Positions 1-7,857 are shown, counted from the first letter of the stretch. The stretch: 18,804 bases of DNA from Acetobacteraceae bacterium (GCA_003164305.1 PLSZ01000322.1:1-18804), one strand, 5' to 3'. Numbers and translations are program-made. Notes: generated from the letters alone by a model not told the origin.

Positions 1-17
1 CAGGCGAATCGGGTGAA
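1..17. repeat. left terminal inverted repeat of the IS
   Basis: Bases 7-17 read AATCGGGTGAA and match 1236-1246 exactly as an inverted repeat. Outside that core CAGGCG (1-6) resembles CACGGC (reverse complement of 1247-1252). The end may extend left of the window. Confidence 0.6.
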
Positions 18-21
18 CATT

Positions 22-1170
22 TCATGCCGTGACGAGGCTGGCGAGGAACTCGTCGTCCCACCCGGCGACCTTGCGTCGGAGGCGAAATGAATCCTTGCCG
101 GATGGTCTTCGCAGCAGGTTGTGTGCCATGTGTTTGATGGTGGTGAAGTTGGCCGGAGCGTGGTTTGTTCTGACCCGGCACTCGTCGTCGCGGAATACCA
201 TGTCCATGACCCAGTGCAGACTGTTCTCGATCGCCCAGTGGCCGCGTATGACCGGGCCGAGAAGATGTGCCAGCATGACCAGGGAAGTGATGTAAAACCG
301 CGTGTCTTTCTCGATCACGCCGTTGGCTTCGCGGGTGCTTTCGACCATCGCGATGGCGTTCAGAGCAGGCCAACCGTGACGCTTTCGCAGCCAGTCAACG
401 TCATGAATGACGGTGGTGGTTCGGGTCTCGATCCGGCCGTTATCGGCATCCACGATCTCCGCCCGGCTGATCGTGCAATCGGCGAAGTCCTTTGCTTTCT
501 GCTCGGTGATGAGCAATTCGACGTCCTCGCGCAACGAGCCCTGGTTGCCTTTCAGTCCAAAGACGTAATCGGCCTTTTTGTCGATGATCTTTTGCGCGAT
601 GGCGCGTTGGCAGCCCATCGCGTCGATCGTGATGATCGCTCCCTCAACCGCCAACATATCGAGCAGTTTTGGGATCGCCACGATCTCGTTGGATTTCTCG
701 GCGACCTTGACCTGTCCCAGCACGAGGCGCTGGCTCGCGACGAAAGCGGAGACCATATGGATGGCGCCTTTACCGGCCTTTCCGCCGGAGCGGCGGACGG
801 TCTTGCCGTCAATCGCCACCACGCCCTTCGGCACGCCGATCAGCGAGGCGGTCCAGGCCACGAAACAGCGCTGGAATTGCTCCGCGTCGAGGGCGGCGAA
901 GATGTCGCCGAGATGATCGTGCGACGGCGTGCCGTCGAGGAATGGACGGAAGCGCCGGAGCAGGTCGAGTTTCATGCGACCGAATCGGGCGATATCGACG
1001 AAGGATTCGGCTCCGGCCAGCACCGCGAGCAGCGCCAGCAGGAGTATCTCCTCGAGCGGATACATGACCTTGCCGCGTTGTCGCGGATCCGGCATATCCT
1101 TGAAATGATTGAGAAATGCGACCGCATCGCAAAACGCCCCGCAGTCTTCTGTTACATCATCCATGACCAT
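22..1170 (-). CDS. ISAs1-family DDE transposase (H-repeat-type)
   Basis: This is the transposase of the insertion sequence and would catalyse its excision and insertion with a DDE (RNase H-like) active site. The 382 residues are a normal ISAs1 length. The N-terminal part (about 15-105) is the DDE_Tnp_1-associated domain. The catalytic core follows, with IDGK (D121), TIDAMGCQ (D183), GLKGNQ at 205-210 and WAIENSLHW around E315, so all three acidic residues appear present. The conserved tail with R-x-HAPANF and NLLRR is intact and the reading frame is unbroken, so the element may be active. The start is the first ATG in frame, 1170 reading leftward; a second ATG lies two codons in. No convincing ribosome-binding site precedes it, which is common for IS genes. 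The family assignment is firm; activity is inferred. Confidence 0.93.
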   Translation of the reverse strand: MVMDDVTEDCGAFCDAVAFLNHFKDMPDPRQRGKVMYPLEEILLLALLAVLAGAESFVDIARFGRMKLDLLRRFRPFLDGTPSHDHLGDIFAALDAEQFQRCFVAWTASLIGVPKGVVAIDGKTVRRSGGKAGKGAIHMVSAFVASQRLVLGQVKVAEKSNEIVAIPKLLDMLAVEGAIITIDAMGCQRAIAQKIIDKKADYVFGLKGNQGSLREDVELLITEQKAKDFADCTISRAEIVDADNGRIETRTTTVIHDVDWLRKRHGWPALNAIAMVESTREANGVIEKDTRFYITSLVMLAHLLGPVIRGHWAIENSLHWVMDMVFRDDECRVRTNHAPANFTTIKHMAHNLLRRPSGKDSFRLRRKVAGWDDEFLASLVTA

Positions 1171-1235
1171 CCCCCCAAATGCGAATCCAGAGGGTCGTCA
1201 TAGATTCAACGTTTTAGCGATTTGTCACGTACTTC

Positions 1236-1252
1236 TTCACCCGATTGCCGTG
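1236..1252. repeat. right terminal inverted repeat of the IS
   Basis: TTCACCCGATT at 1236-1246 is the exact inverse of 7-17. A second short inverse match (GTGAC) occurs a few bases further inside both ends at slightly different spacing, which is usual for diverged transposase-binding ends. Confidence 0.6.
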
Positions 1253-1266
1253 CCCTCCCTCCCTCC
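1253..1266. repeat. CCCT direct repeats abutting the IS end
   Basis: CCCTCCCTCCCTCC lies immediately outside the inferred right end of the IS. The complementary strand has three GGG runs separated by single A residues. It could contain the target site or its duplicate copy. There is no gene between 1171 and 1308; apart from the IS end and this tract I see nothing there. Confidence 0.5.
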
Positions 1267-1308
1267 AATCATTGACGTCCGGAGCCCCCGCCCGCAAAAC
1301 CCCTCGCC

Positions 1309-2247
1309 ATGTCACAGACCGCCGCCCCGTGGATTCTCAGCGAAGGCCTCGCCGGCCTGCAGGCCCAGGCGTTGGGTCTGGCGGAAGCGGCGGGGTTGCA
1401 GGCGGATGTGAGGGTGTTGCGGCCCAACGCGCCGTGGAAATGGATCGCTGCCCGTCTCTGGCCGCGCCCGCTCTCGGTCGTCGCCGACTCGCTCCGCGCC
1501 CCGTTGCCGGATCTTGTCATCGGCTGTGGCGGCATGGCCGCCGCGGTGCTCGCCGCGCTGCGCGGCAAATCCCGCCCCGTCGTCCAGGTGCAGAACCCGC
1601 GCATGGACATCGGCCGCTTCGACCTGATCGTCGCCAACCGCCACGATGAGCTCACTGGCCCCAACGTCATCGTCACCCGCACCGCCTTGCACCGCGTGAC
1701 GCCCGAGCGCCTCGCCGCCGAGGCCGAAAAATGGCGCGACCGCCTTGCTTCCTTGCCGCGTCCGTTCGTCGCGGTTTTGTTGGGCGGCAGCAACGGCCGC
1801 TATCGCCTGGATACCGCATCGGCTGGAAAACTCGCCGCCGGGCTTGCCGCCATGATGCGGCGGGACAAAGTGGGGGTGATGGTCACGCCCTCCCGCCGCA
1901 CCGATCCCGCCGCGACAGCCCAGATCCACGGCGCCATCGCGTCGTTGGGCGGCGTGGTGTGGGACGGCGTGGGCGACAACCCGTATTTCGGCATGCTGGC
2001 GCTGGCCGACCAGATCGTCGTGACGCAAGACAGCGTCTCGATGATTTCCGAGGCCGCCGCGACCGCCGCCCCCGTCCTGATCGCCGAACTGCCGGGAGAT
2101 TCACGCCGTCAGCGCCTGTTCCTGAAGATGATGCATGACGAGGGCCGCGTGCGCCCCTTCGACGGCCGTTTCGCGCCTTGGCCGGTGTCGCCGATGAACG
2201 ACACGCCCGAGGCCGCCGCGCGCATGCGCCAACGGCTCGGGATATAA
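1309..2247 (+). CDS. ELM1-family protein (mitochondrial fission ELM1-like)
   Basis: A 312-residue member of the ELM1 family (PF06258), widespread in alphaproteobacteria and named after a plant mitochondrial-fission factor. The fold resembles GT-B glycosyltransferases, but no reaction has been established for the bacterial proteins that I know of. Family signatures visible are QVQNPRMDIGRFDLIVANRHDEL within 93-115, LLGGSNGRYRL at 157-167, MVTPSRRTDP at 191-200 and TQDSVSMISEAAATAAPV at 239-256. The last is the loop that in GT-B-like proteins faces a nucleotide sugar. The ATG at 1309 sits about 57 bases past the IS end and lacks a clear Shine-Dalgarno. The next gene begins six bases after its stop, so the two are almost certainly co-transcribed. 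Any promoter must lie in the short stretch left by the IS or within the IS itself. A role in surface glycan or envelope work is inference. Confidence 0.88.
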   Translation: MSQTAAPWILSEGLAGLQAQALGLAEAAGLQADVRVLRPNAPWKWIAARLWPRPLSVVADSLRAPLPDLVIGCGGMAAAVLAALRGKSRPVVQVQNPRMDIGRFDLIVANRHDELTGPNVIVTRTALHRVTPERLAAEAEKWRDRLASLPRPFVAVLLGGSNGRYRLDTASAGKLAAGLAAMMRRDKVGVMVTPSRRTDPAATAQIHGAIASLGGVVWDGVGDNPYFGMLALADQIVVTQDSVSMISEAAATAAPVLIAELPGDSRRQRLFLKMMHDEGRVRPFDGRFAPWPVSPMNDTPEAAARMRQRLGI

Positions 2248-2253
2248 CATCCC

Positions 2254-4119
2254 ATGTTGAACATTCAGACGTTCGACGCCCGCGCCGGCGGTAATGTCAT
2301 CTACAAGGCGCTGGCGCATCCGCTGGCGGCCGAGGCGATCGCTCGTCTCTACGCCGGAATGACCGGACCGGTGGCGATTTACGATCCTCAGGGGATCGCC
2401 GGCGCGTTGCTGGCGATGTATCCGCGGCCGGTCGATGCCGTGTTCGTGCATGACACAGCCCAGATCGGTCAGCCTCACGCGGGGTTGCCGGCACGCGCGT
2501 TGACCGAACTCGCGACCAGCGGCGCCCGCACCGTGCTGATCGCCGCGTTCGACGCCGAGCGAACCGCGACCCGCGTTCGCCCGATGGCGCCGTCCGGAGC
2601 GCGCGTGGTGACGCTGGACGAAGCCCGTATTCCGGCCGCGATGCTGTCGGTCCCAAGTCGTTATTTGGACAAACTGAACTTCGCCACCAATTTCGTGTTT
2701 TTCCGCGATGACGGCCGCATGGCCACGCGCCTGGTCTCGGCGAATTACTGGTCCAACCACGGCGCCGGAATCGTTCGGCTGTGGCTGCGTTTGTTCGACA
2801 CGGATGGCGGCGTTCTGGCGACCTGGGAGGAATCGCTACCGGCCAGTCCCGGTGGTTTCACCATCGACAGCCAGCAGGTGCGCGCGCGGTTCGGACTGAA
2901 GCCGTTCACCGGCCAGTTGTTACTGCACGCCATCGGTGTCGCCGGCCACGACATCGTCAAATACGCGCTGGACACCTATGCTTCCGACGGCGGCGCCAGC
3001 CTGTCCTGCACGCATGACGCGAACGCCTGGCCGTCGGATCGTTACGCCGGCCTGCCCGCGCCGCGGCCGGACGAAACGGTGACGTTATGGCTGCAAAACA
3101 GTCACGCCGTGCCGATCCCCGTGGGAGCCATCGCGCTGGACCGCATGGGGGCCGAGCAGCCGGTCACGCTGACCCAACCGATCGGGCCCTTCGCCACGTT
3201 CGCGATCGATGTCGGCGCCACGCTGCCGCACGTGACCTGGCCGGAGCAGATCGAAATCCGCGCCGGCCGCCACCTCGTCCGCCCGCGCTACGAGGTGACC
3301 CGCGACGGCCGCGTCCGCATGGCGCATGTCAACGTGGAGCGCGACAATCTGCGTCCCGATCCAGGCATTTCCGGGTTGTCGCCGCTGCTCGGCCGCGGCT
3401 ATTTGTTGCCATTTCCGATCCTCGACCGCGCGCGGTTCCGCTCGATCGTGCAACCGACGCCGATGGCGACCACGCAGGCCAATCTGCCGATCCGGCTCGA
3501 TGTGTTCGACACCGAAGGCAACCGCGTCTCCGAACACTTCCTCGGCTGCCTGCCGCGCGACCACGCCGTCGCGGTGGAGATCGAAGATGTCGCCGCCGGT
3601 CACGCCGAACTGGTCTACGATTTTCGCGAAGGCGGCGAGGCGGACGGCTGGCTGCACGCGCTGTTTCGTTACGAGGACCGCCGCTCCGGCCACGTCGCGG
3701 AGTCAAGTTTCGGCGCGCATATCTTCAACACCGCCATGACCTTTCGCGATGAGCCGCAATCCTACAACGGGCCGCCGCCCGGTCTCACCACCACGCTGTT
3801 CCTGAAGCTTGGAGATGCGACCCGGGAAAGTTTCGCGGTGCTGATCTATCCCGCCTCCGCCGCCTGGCATCCGGGCTCCACGACCGAACTGCGGCTGCAT
3901 GACGGCACCGGTCAGAAAATCGCCGCCGAAACGATCGCCATCGCCTGCTCCGGCTCCGTCATGGTCTGGCCGCATGAGGTGTTCGGCGCCGAGACTCTCG
4001 CGTCCGCCGGTCCCAACGGCTATGTCGTGGTGCGGGACGCCACTTGCCGGCTGTTTGGATATCATGGCCTGATGGACCATGCGGGCGGGTTTTCGCTCGA
4101 TCACATGTTCGGGTTCTGA
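2254..4119 (+). CDS. unrecognised 621-residue protein with repeated beta-sandwich-like segments
   Basis: I do not recognise this protein. It has no signal peptide and no clear membrane segment. Residues about 1-135 alternate hydrophobic strands and helices (PVAIYDPQGIAGALL, DAVFVHD, ARTVLIAAFD, GARVVTLDE), like a Rossmann-type domain. The rest is strand-rich and seems to contain repeats of one module: WLRLFDTDGGVLATW at 177-191, IRLDVFDTEGNRVSEHF at 413-429 and ELRLHDGTGQKIAAE at 545-559, each followed by a second strand set ending in I/V-rich segments. A fourth, weaker copy may start near 276 (VTLWLQNSHAVPIPV). The C-terminus is rich in G, H and D (GYHGLMDHAGGFSLDHMFGF). It is wedged between an ELM1-family gene and a methyltransferase-like gene with six- and 18-base gaps, so the three probably work together. 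Surface-structure binding or assembly is a guess. Confidence 0.8.
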   Translation: MLNIQTFDARAGGNVIYKALAHPLAAEAIARLYAGMTGPVAIYDPQGIAGALLAMYPRPVDAVFVHDTAQIGQPHAGLPARALTELATSGARTVLIAAFDAERTATRVRPMAPSGARVVTLDEARIPAAMLSVPSRYLDKLNFATNFVFFRDDGRMATRLVSANYWSNHGAGIVRLWLRLFDTDGGVLATWEESLPASPGGFTIDSQQVRARFGLKPFTGQLLLHAIGVAGHDIVKYALDTYASDGGASLSCTHDANAWPSDRYAGLPAPRPDETVTLWLQNSHAVPIPVGAIALDRMGAEQPVTLTQPIGPFATFAIDVGATLPHVTWPEQIEIRAGRHLVRPRYEVTRDGRVRMAHVNVERDNLRPDPGISGLSPLLGRGYLLPFPILDRARFRSIVQPTPMATTQANLPIRLDVFDTEGNRVSEHFLGCLPRDHAVAVEIEDVAAGHAELVYDFREGGEADGWLHALFRYEDRRSGHVAESSFGAHIFNTAMTFRDEPQSYNGPPPGLTTTLFLKLGDATRESFAVLIYPASAAWHPGSTTELRLHDGTGQKIAAETIAIACSGSVMVWPHEVFGAETLASAGPNGYVVVRDATCRLFGYHGLMDHAGGFSLDHMFGF

Positions 4120-4137
4120 TCGATCCAGGAGAATGGA

Positions 4138-4755
4138 ATGCGCGCCGCCGGTCCCCCTGAACGAGAAATGGCGGCCTTCGCCGACCGCGTCTTCAACCTG
4201 ATCCACAATGGCCAGCCAGTGCGGCTGTATACCGGGTGCGGCACCATGCCGGCCGCCGGCTTCATCAACATCGATGTCGCGCCCATGCTGCGGCCCGAGG
4301 ATACGCGCTTCGACGACCGCGAGTATTTCTTCTTTCCCTTCGCCGACGTGCCCTGGCCGATCCCCGACGGCAGCGTCGATTACATTTTCAACGAGGACTT
4401 CATCGAACATCTGAGCCAGAAGCAGCAATTTTGCTTCCTGGCGGAGACCTTGCGCGTGCTGAAACCCGGTGCCTGGCATCGCGTCAGCACGCCCTGCCTG
4501 ATCCAATCGATGCGCCGTCATTCGCATTTCCAGGCCGGTATGCGCGGCGTTTATACCGGCGAGTGGGATCGCTGGGGTCATCAGGTGCTGTTCACCCATC
4601 ATTCGCTGGAAGAAACCGCGAAACTGGTCGGCTACCGGGAGGTGTTGTTCAATCAGAAGAACCAGGGCGTGTCCCCATTGCGCGGCATCGACACGCGGCC
4701 CTGGGACGATCGCGACACGCTGTTCGGAAACATCTACGCTGACCTGCTGAAGTAA
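4138..4755 (+). CDS. class I SAM-dependent methyltransferase-like protein
   Basis: A 205-residue protein of the small SAM-methyltransferase group (Methyltransf_11/COG4627 type). Motif I is LYTGCGTMPAAGFINIDV at 30-47, with a glycine loop and D46 placed to bind the SAM ribose. SVDYIFNEDFIEHLS at 79-93 is the motif II/post-II region, and LRVLKPGAWHRVSTP at 105-119 is the usual motif III strand. The substrate is unknown. In this group, members often sit in surface-polysaccharide clusters and some act on sugars. A good ribosome-binding site, AGGAG at 4127-4131, lies six bases before the ATG. It starts 18 bases after the 621-residue protein and is followed by the fused hydrolase after 14 bases, so it could belong to either group of genes. 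The glycine loop carries a Cys, which is unusual but tolerated. Confidence 0.82.
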   Translation: MRAAGPPEREMAAFADRVFNLIHNGQPVRLYTGCGTMPAAGFINIDVAPMLRPEDTRFDDREYFFFPFADVPWPIPDGSVDYIFNEDFIEHLSQKQQFCFLAETLRVLKPGAWHRVSTPCLIQSMRRHSHFQAGMRGVYTGEWDRWGHQVLFTHHSLEETAKLVGYREVLFNQKNQGVSPLRGIDTRPWDDRDTLFGNIYADLLK

Positions 4756-4769
4756 GAAGGAGAGGGCAC

Positions 4770-5990
4770 ATGGCTGGGACCTGGATCGACATTGGCGGCG
4801 GCATGACGGGCTATCTCGCGGTTCCGGCCGCCGGTTCCGGGCCGGGGATCGTGCTGTTGCAGGAGATTTTCGGCGTCAACGCGCATATGCGCGACGTCGC
4901 CGATCTTTACGCCGAGGAAGGCTATGTCGTTCTCGCCCCGGATCTTTTCCACGCGATGGAGCAGCGCGTCGAACTTGGTTACGAAGGCGCCGACATGGAG
5001 AAGGCATTCGGTTTTTATCAGCGCTTCGATCCGGAGAGCGCCGTCCCCGACATCGTCGCCTCCGTCGCCGCGTTGCGCGCGTGCCCCGAGTGCACCGGCA
5101 AGATCGGCGCCATCGGGTTCTGTCTGGGAGGCAAACTCGCCTGGCTCGCGGCGGCGCGCGCCGGGGTCGACGCGGCCGTCAGTTATTACGGTGTTGGGAT
5201 CGAAGCCTCTCTGGGCGAGCTGGAGAATATCAGGTGCCCGGTCACGCTGCACTTTGGCGAAATGGACAAATTCGTTCCGGCTGAGGCGCGCGACGCGATC
5301 GCCGCCGCGGTCGCCGGGAAGAACATCGAGGTTTTCGTGTATCCCGGCGCCGATCACGGCTTCAACTGTTCGGAACGGCCGGCTTTCGACAAGGCCGCGT
5401 CGCTGATGGCGCATTCCCGGTCGTTGACCACGTTCCGTACCGCGATGGGCCCACATTACGATCTCTCGGCCTTGTGGGAGCAGCATACTTACCTGGAATT
5501 CGGCGCCCGGGATGCCGAGGCGACGATGAAGACCATGGTCGCCTCGCCTTACGTCAATCACATTCCGACGATGACCGGCGGTGTCGGCCACGATCATCTG
5601 TTGCGTTTTTACAAGTATCATTTCATTCCGAAGACGCCTCAGGACACGCGGCTGGTGCCGATCAGCCGCACCATCGGCACCGACCGCATCGTCGATGAAA
5701 TGTTGTTCTGCTTCACCCACGATATCGAGATCGACTGGATGCTGCCCGGCGTCGCGCCGACCGGCCGTTATGTGGAGATTCCGCTGATCGCGGTCGTGCA
5801 TTTCCGCGGCGACAAGCTTTACAACGAACACATCTATTGGGATCAGGCCTCCGTCCTGGTGCAGATCGGCCTGTTGGACCCGAAACTGCTGCCCGTCGCC
5901 GGCATCGAAACCGCGAAGAAGGTGCTGGACAAGTCGCTGCCGTCCAACACTTTGATGCGCCGGTGGTCGGAAAGCGAAGGCAAGCCCTGA
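4770..5990 (+). CDS. dienelactone hydrolase fused to a SnoaL/NTF2-like domain
   Basis: A two-domain protein of 406 residues. Residues 1-215 are a dienelactone hydrolase (carboxymethylenebutenolidase-type alpha/beta hydrolase). The triad is visible: nucleophile C118 in GFCLGG, D166 in GEMDKFVP and H196 in GADHGFNC; E32 in QEIFG matches the glutamate that tunes the cysteine in the family. Such enzymes open lactone rings, classically in chlorocatechol breakdown, though many homologues have other ester substrates. Residues about 230-390 are a SnoaL/NTF2-like cone domain (YVNHIPTMTGG at 261-271, then HFRGDKLYNEHIYWDQASVLVQIGLL), a fold used by polyketide cyclases, isomerases and dehydratases. The join is in one continuous frame. 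The ATG is preceded by AAGGAG at 4757-4762. The stop overlaps the next start by one base (TGATG). Lactone hydrolysis coupled to isomerisation on one chain is an inference; the substrate is unknown. Confidence 0.88.
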   Translation: MAGTWIDIGGGMTGYLAVPAAGSGPGIVLLQEIFGVNAHMRDVADLYAEEGYVVLAPDLFHAMEQRVELGYEGADMEKAFGFYQRFDPESAVPDIVASVAALRACPECTGKIGAIGFCLGGKLAWLAAARAGVDAAVSYYGVGIEASLGELENIRCPVTLHFGEMDKFVPAEARDAIAAAVAGKNIEVFVYPGADHGFNCSERPAFDKAASLMAHSRSLTTFRTAMGPHYDLSALWEQHTYLEFGARDAEATMKTMVASPYVNHIPTMTGGVGHDHLLRFYKYHFIPKTPQDTRLVPISRTIGTDRIVDEMLFCFTHDIEIDWMLPGVAPTGRYVEIPLIAVVHFRGDKLYNEHIYWDQASVLVQIGLLDPKLLPVAGIETAKKVLDKSLPSNTLMRRWSESEGKP

Positions 5991-6661
5991 TGCGATTGTG
6001 CTGGTTCGCGCGAGCCAGCGCCCCCGGCGCGATCGTCACGGAAAGCGAACTTGAGTGGCTGGGGGAGACGATCGCCGCGGTGCCAGGTGTAACCGAGACG
6101 CTGCTGTTCACGCCTGGGACGACGCACGATCCGTATCTGAACGACGGCCTGCCGCCCGCGCTCGCGCTGCAGGTTTATTTCGACGCCATCGAGTCCCTTG
6201 AAGCCGCGTTGAACGGTCCGCTGATGGTGTTGGCCAACTCGGCGTCGCTGCCATCGTTGGCCGGCGCGTCGTTCACCCAGCAGGCGATGTTGGCCCGCTC
6301 GTTCGCCGTGCCGGAGCCGGCATCATCAGAAGGTTATTGCACCTACCTCGTCGCTTATGAGGGCACCGCCGAGGATTTGCCCGCCTGGCTGGCCCATTAC
6401 CTGGGTCGTCACGCCGCCATCATGACACGGTTTCCCGGCGTTCGGCGGGTCGAGGTCTGCACCCGTATCGATTGGTGTGGCGCGCTGCCTTGGCCGCGGG
6501 TCGAATTCATGCAACGTAATAAAGTGGTGTTCGACAACGCGGACGCGCTGACCGCGGCGTTGAATTCTCCGGTCCGCCACGAAATGCGCGCGGACTTCGC
6601 CCGGTTTCCCGCGTTCACGGGACCGGTCAGCCACTTTCCGATGCTGACGCGCGTGGTGTAG
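5990..6661 (+). CDS. EthD-like protein with two similar halves
   Basis: A 223-residue protein whose C-terminal half resembles EthD-type dimeric alpha/beta-barrel proteins: FPGVRRVEVCTRIDW at 148-162 and VVFDNADALTAALNSPVRHE at 179-198. The N-terminal half repeats the pattern: VPGVTETLLFTP at 31-42 and LQVYFDAIESLEAALNGP at 60-77. This looks like an internal duplication, giving a self-contained double barrel. EthD proteins are small and often accompany oxygenases or degradative enzymes; most have no proven reaction, and some are monooxygenase-like or binding proteins. The ATG at 5990 shares its A with the stop of the preceding hydrolase (TGATG), which points to translational coupling and fixes the start. 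Upstream in-frame GTG/ATG codons inside the hydrolase gene were not chosen. It ends eight bases from the convergent amidohydrolase. The family call is moderate. Confidence 0.72.
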   Translation: MRLCWFARASAPGAIVTESELEWLGETIAAVPGVTETLLFTPGTTHDPYLNDGLPPALALQVYFDAIESLEAALNGPLMVLANSASLPSLAGASFTQQAMLARSFAVPEPASSEGYCTYLVAYEGTAEDLPAWLAHYLGRHAAIMTRFPGVRRVEVCTRIDWCGALPWPRVEFMQRNKVVFDNADALTAALNSPVRHEMRADFARFPAFTGPVSHFPMLTRVV

Positions 6662-6669
6662 CGCGCCGC

Positions 6670-7857
6670 TTACACCAGGACCACGCTGTCCCGCGCCACG
6701 ATCGTTCCGTTCGCGACCACCAAACGGCGCGGCGGCGTTGAAACGATCGCCTCGGCGACCGTTTCGGCCTCGACCAACACCAGATCCGCGCGGCAGCCTA
6801 CCGCCAGACCGTAACGACTGAAGCCGCACCCAATGGCGGCCGCGCCGGTCACGCAATCCAAAGCCCAGTCGAGTTCATCGTCACGCCGCAGAGCGTTGCG
6901 AAGACCGATATGCATCGCGCGATCCAGCATGTCCGGCCGCGCGTAGGGCGTCCATGTATCGCGGATCCCGTCGTTGCCGCCATAAACCGTAACCCCCGCC
7001 GCGCGGCAGATCGCCAGCGGAGGCACTGCGCTGCTGGCCGGCGCGGTCGTGGCGATCCGCACATCCCAACGCGCCATACGCTCCAGCAAGGCATCGCGGG
7101 CCGCGGCCGGGATCATGCCGAGGCAAAACGCATGACTAATGGTGACCATGCCGCGCATGGAGCAAGCCGCCGTCCGTTCCAGGATCAGATCGAGCGAAAA
7201 CGCCCCCATCCCCCCCGGTTCGTGGAGGTGGATGTCGATCGGTTTGCCGTGCGTCTCCGCCAGGCGGAACAGCGCGTCCACCTGGCCCACCGGATCGCGA
7301 TCGATGGCGCACGGATCGATCCCGCCAACCACGTCGGCGCCGTCGCGCAACGCTTCGTCCATCAACTCCATCGTTCCCGGCCGGCTGACGAGGCCGGATT
7401 GCGGAAACGCGACAATCTGCATGTCCAACGATCCGGCCAACGTCTGACGCGTTCGCATCGTCGCATGCAAATGGCGCAGTCCGATTTCGGTATCGATGTC
7501 CGCGTGGGTGCGCATCCGCGTGGTGCCGTTGCCGATATAGGCTCGCGCGAGGCACAGCGAGCGGGCCGCCGAGTCGTGCGCGCCATCGCGACGATAGTGA
7601 CGTTCGTTCTCGATGCGGTCGGTTCGTGCTGGTCCGACATCGTTACGATACCAGGGCCCGCCCCAAAGGGTCTTGTCCAGGTGGGCATGTCCTTCGACAA
7701 GACCAGGAAGGAGAAGGGTGTCATGACCATGCTCGATGGTGGCGGCGGGAGGTGGGTTCAGGCCAGGCGCGATCCGGGCGATCAACCCGTCTTCGATCAG
7801 AACATCGACCGGCTCACCACCGAGCGGACGAACATCGCGGATCATCAGATCGGTCAT
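6670..7857 (-). CDS. cytosine-deaminase-like amidohydrolase
   Basis: A 395-residue metal-dependent amidohydrolase of the CodA group (COG0402). The metal and catalytic residues align well with E. coli cytosine deaminase: HAHLDK (H57, H59), HLHE (H210 with E213), SHAFCLG (H242) and GNDGIRDTW (D296). The spacing H210-E213-H242 is the same as H214-E217-H246 in CodA as I remember it. The C-terminal small beta domain ends with LVVANGTIVA. It would hydrolyse an exocyclic amine or a cyclic amide bond in a heterocycle; family members act on cytosine, isoguanine, creatinine and N-isopropylammelide, so the substrate is open. It is cytoplasmic. It lies 64 bases downstream of the binding-protein gene on the same strand, with a stem-loop between them, so the two may be one operon with reduced read-through. 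Convergent with the EthD-like gene. Confidence 0.88.
   Translation of the reverse strand: MTDLMIRDVRPLGGEPVDVLIEDGLIARIAPGLNPPPAATIEHGHDTLLLPGLVEGHAHLDKTLWGGPWYRNDVGPARTDRIENERHYRRDGAHDSAARSLCLARAYIGNGTTRMRTHADIDTEIGLRHLHATMRTRQTLAGSLDMQIVAFPQSGLVSRPGTMELMDEALRDGADVVGGIDPCAIDRDPVGQVDALFRLAETHGKPIDIHLHEPGGMGAFSLDLILERTAACSMRGMVTISHAFCLGMIPAAARDALLERMARWDVRIATTAPASSAVPPLAICRAAGVTVYGGNDGIRDTWTPYARPDMLDRAMHIGLRNALRRDDELDWALDCVTGAAAIGCGFSRYGLAVGCRADLVLVEAETVAEAIVSTPPRRLVVANGTIVARDSVVLV

Larger units (their letters stand above)
1..1252 (-). mobile_element. ISAs1-family insertion sequence, apparently complete
   Basis: A single full-length transposase gene lies between imperfect inverted ends. Bases 7-17 (AATCGGGTGAA) recur exactly in reverse complement at 1236-1246, only 15 bases outside the transposase stop on the left and 66 bases beyond its start on the right. 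Extending outward gives 17-base ends of which 14 positions agree, both starting with CA (1-17 against 1236-1252). A total near 1.25 kb and one ORF fit ISAs1 elements. The left flank is outside the window, so the 8-10 bp target duplication expected for this family cannot be checked, and the true ends may differ by a few bases. Confidence 0.75.

Noticed and set aside
121..1203. 360-residue plus-strand ORF across the IS
   Set aside because: It is the antisense frame of the well-supported transposase; its translation shows no family features.
3703..4602. 299-residue minus-strand ORF
   Set aside because: It spans two plus-strand genes in antisense, across their intergenic gap, with no recognisable motifs.
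4734..5831. 365-residue minus-strand ORF opposite the fused hydrolase
   Set aside because: The opposite strand has a full catalytic triad and ribosome-binding site; this frame is a GC-rich shadow.
5837..5989. Upstream extension of the EthD-like gene
   Set aside because: It would lie wholly inside the hydrolase gene; the TGATG junction at 5988-5992 gives a natural coupled start.
4770..5990. The possibility that the two-domain hydrolase is two genes joined by a sequencing error
   Set aside because: The frame is continuous through the linker, and the second domain has no ribosome-binding site or suitable start of its own at the join.
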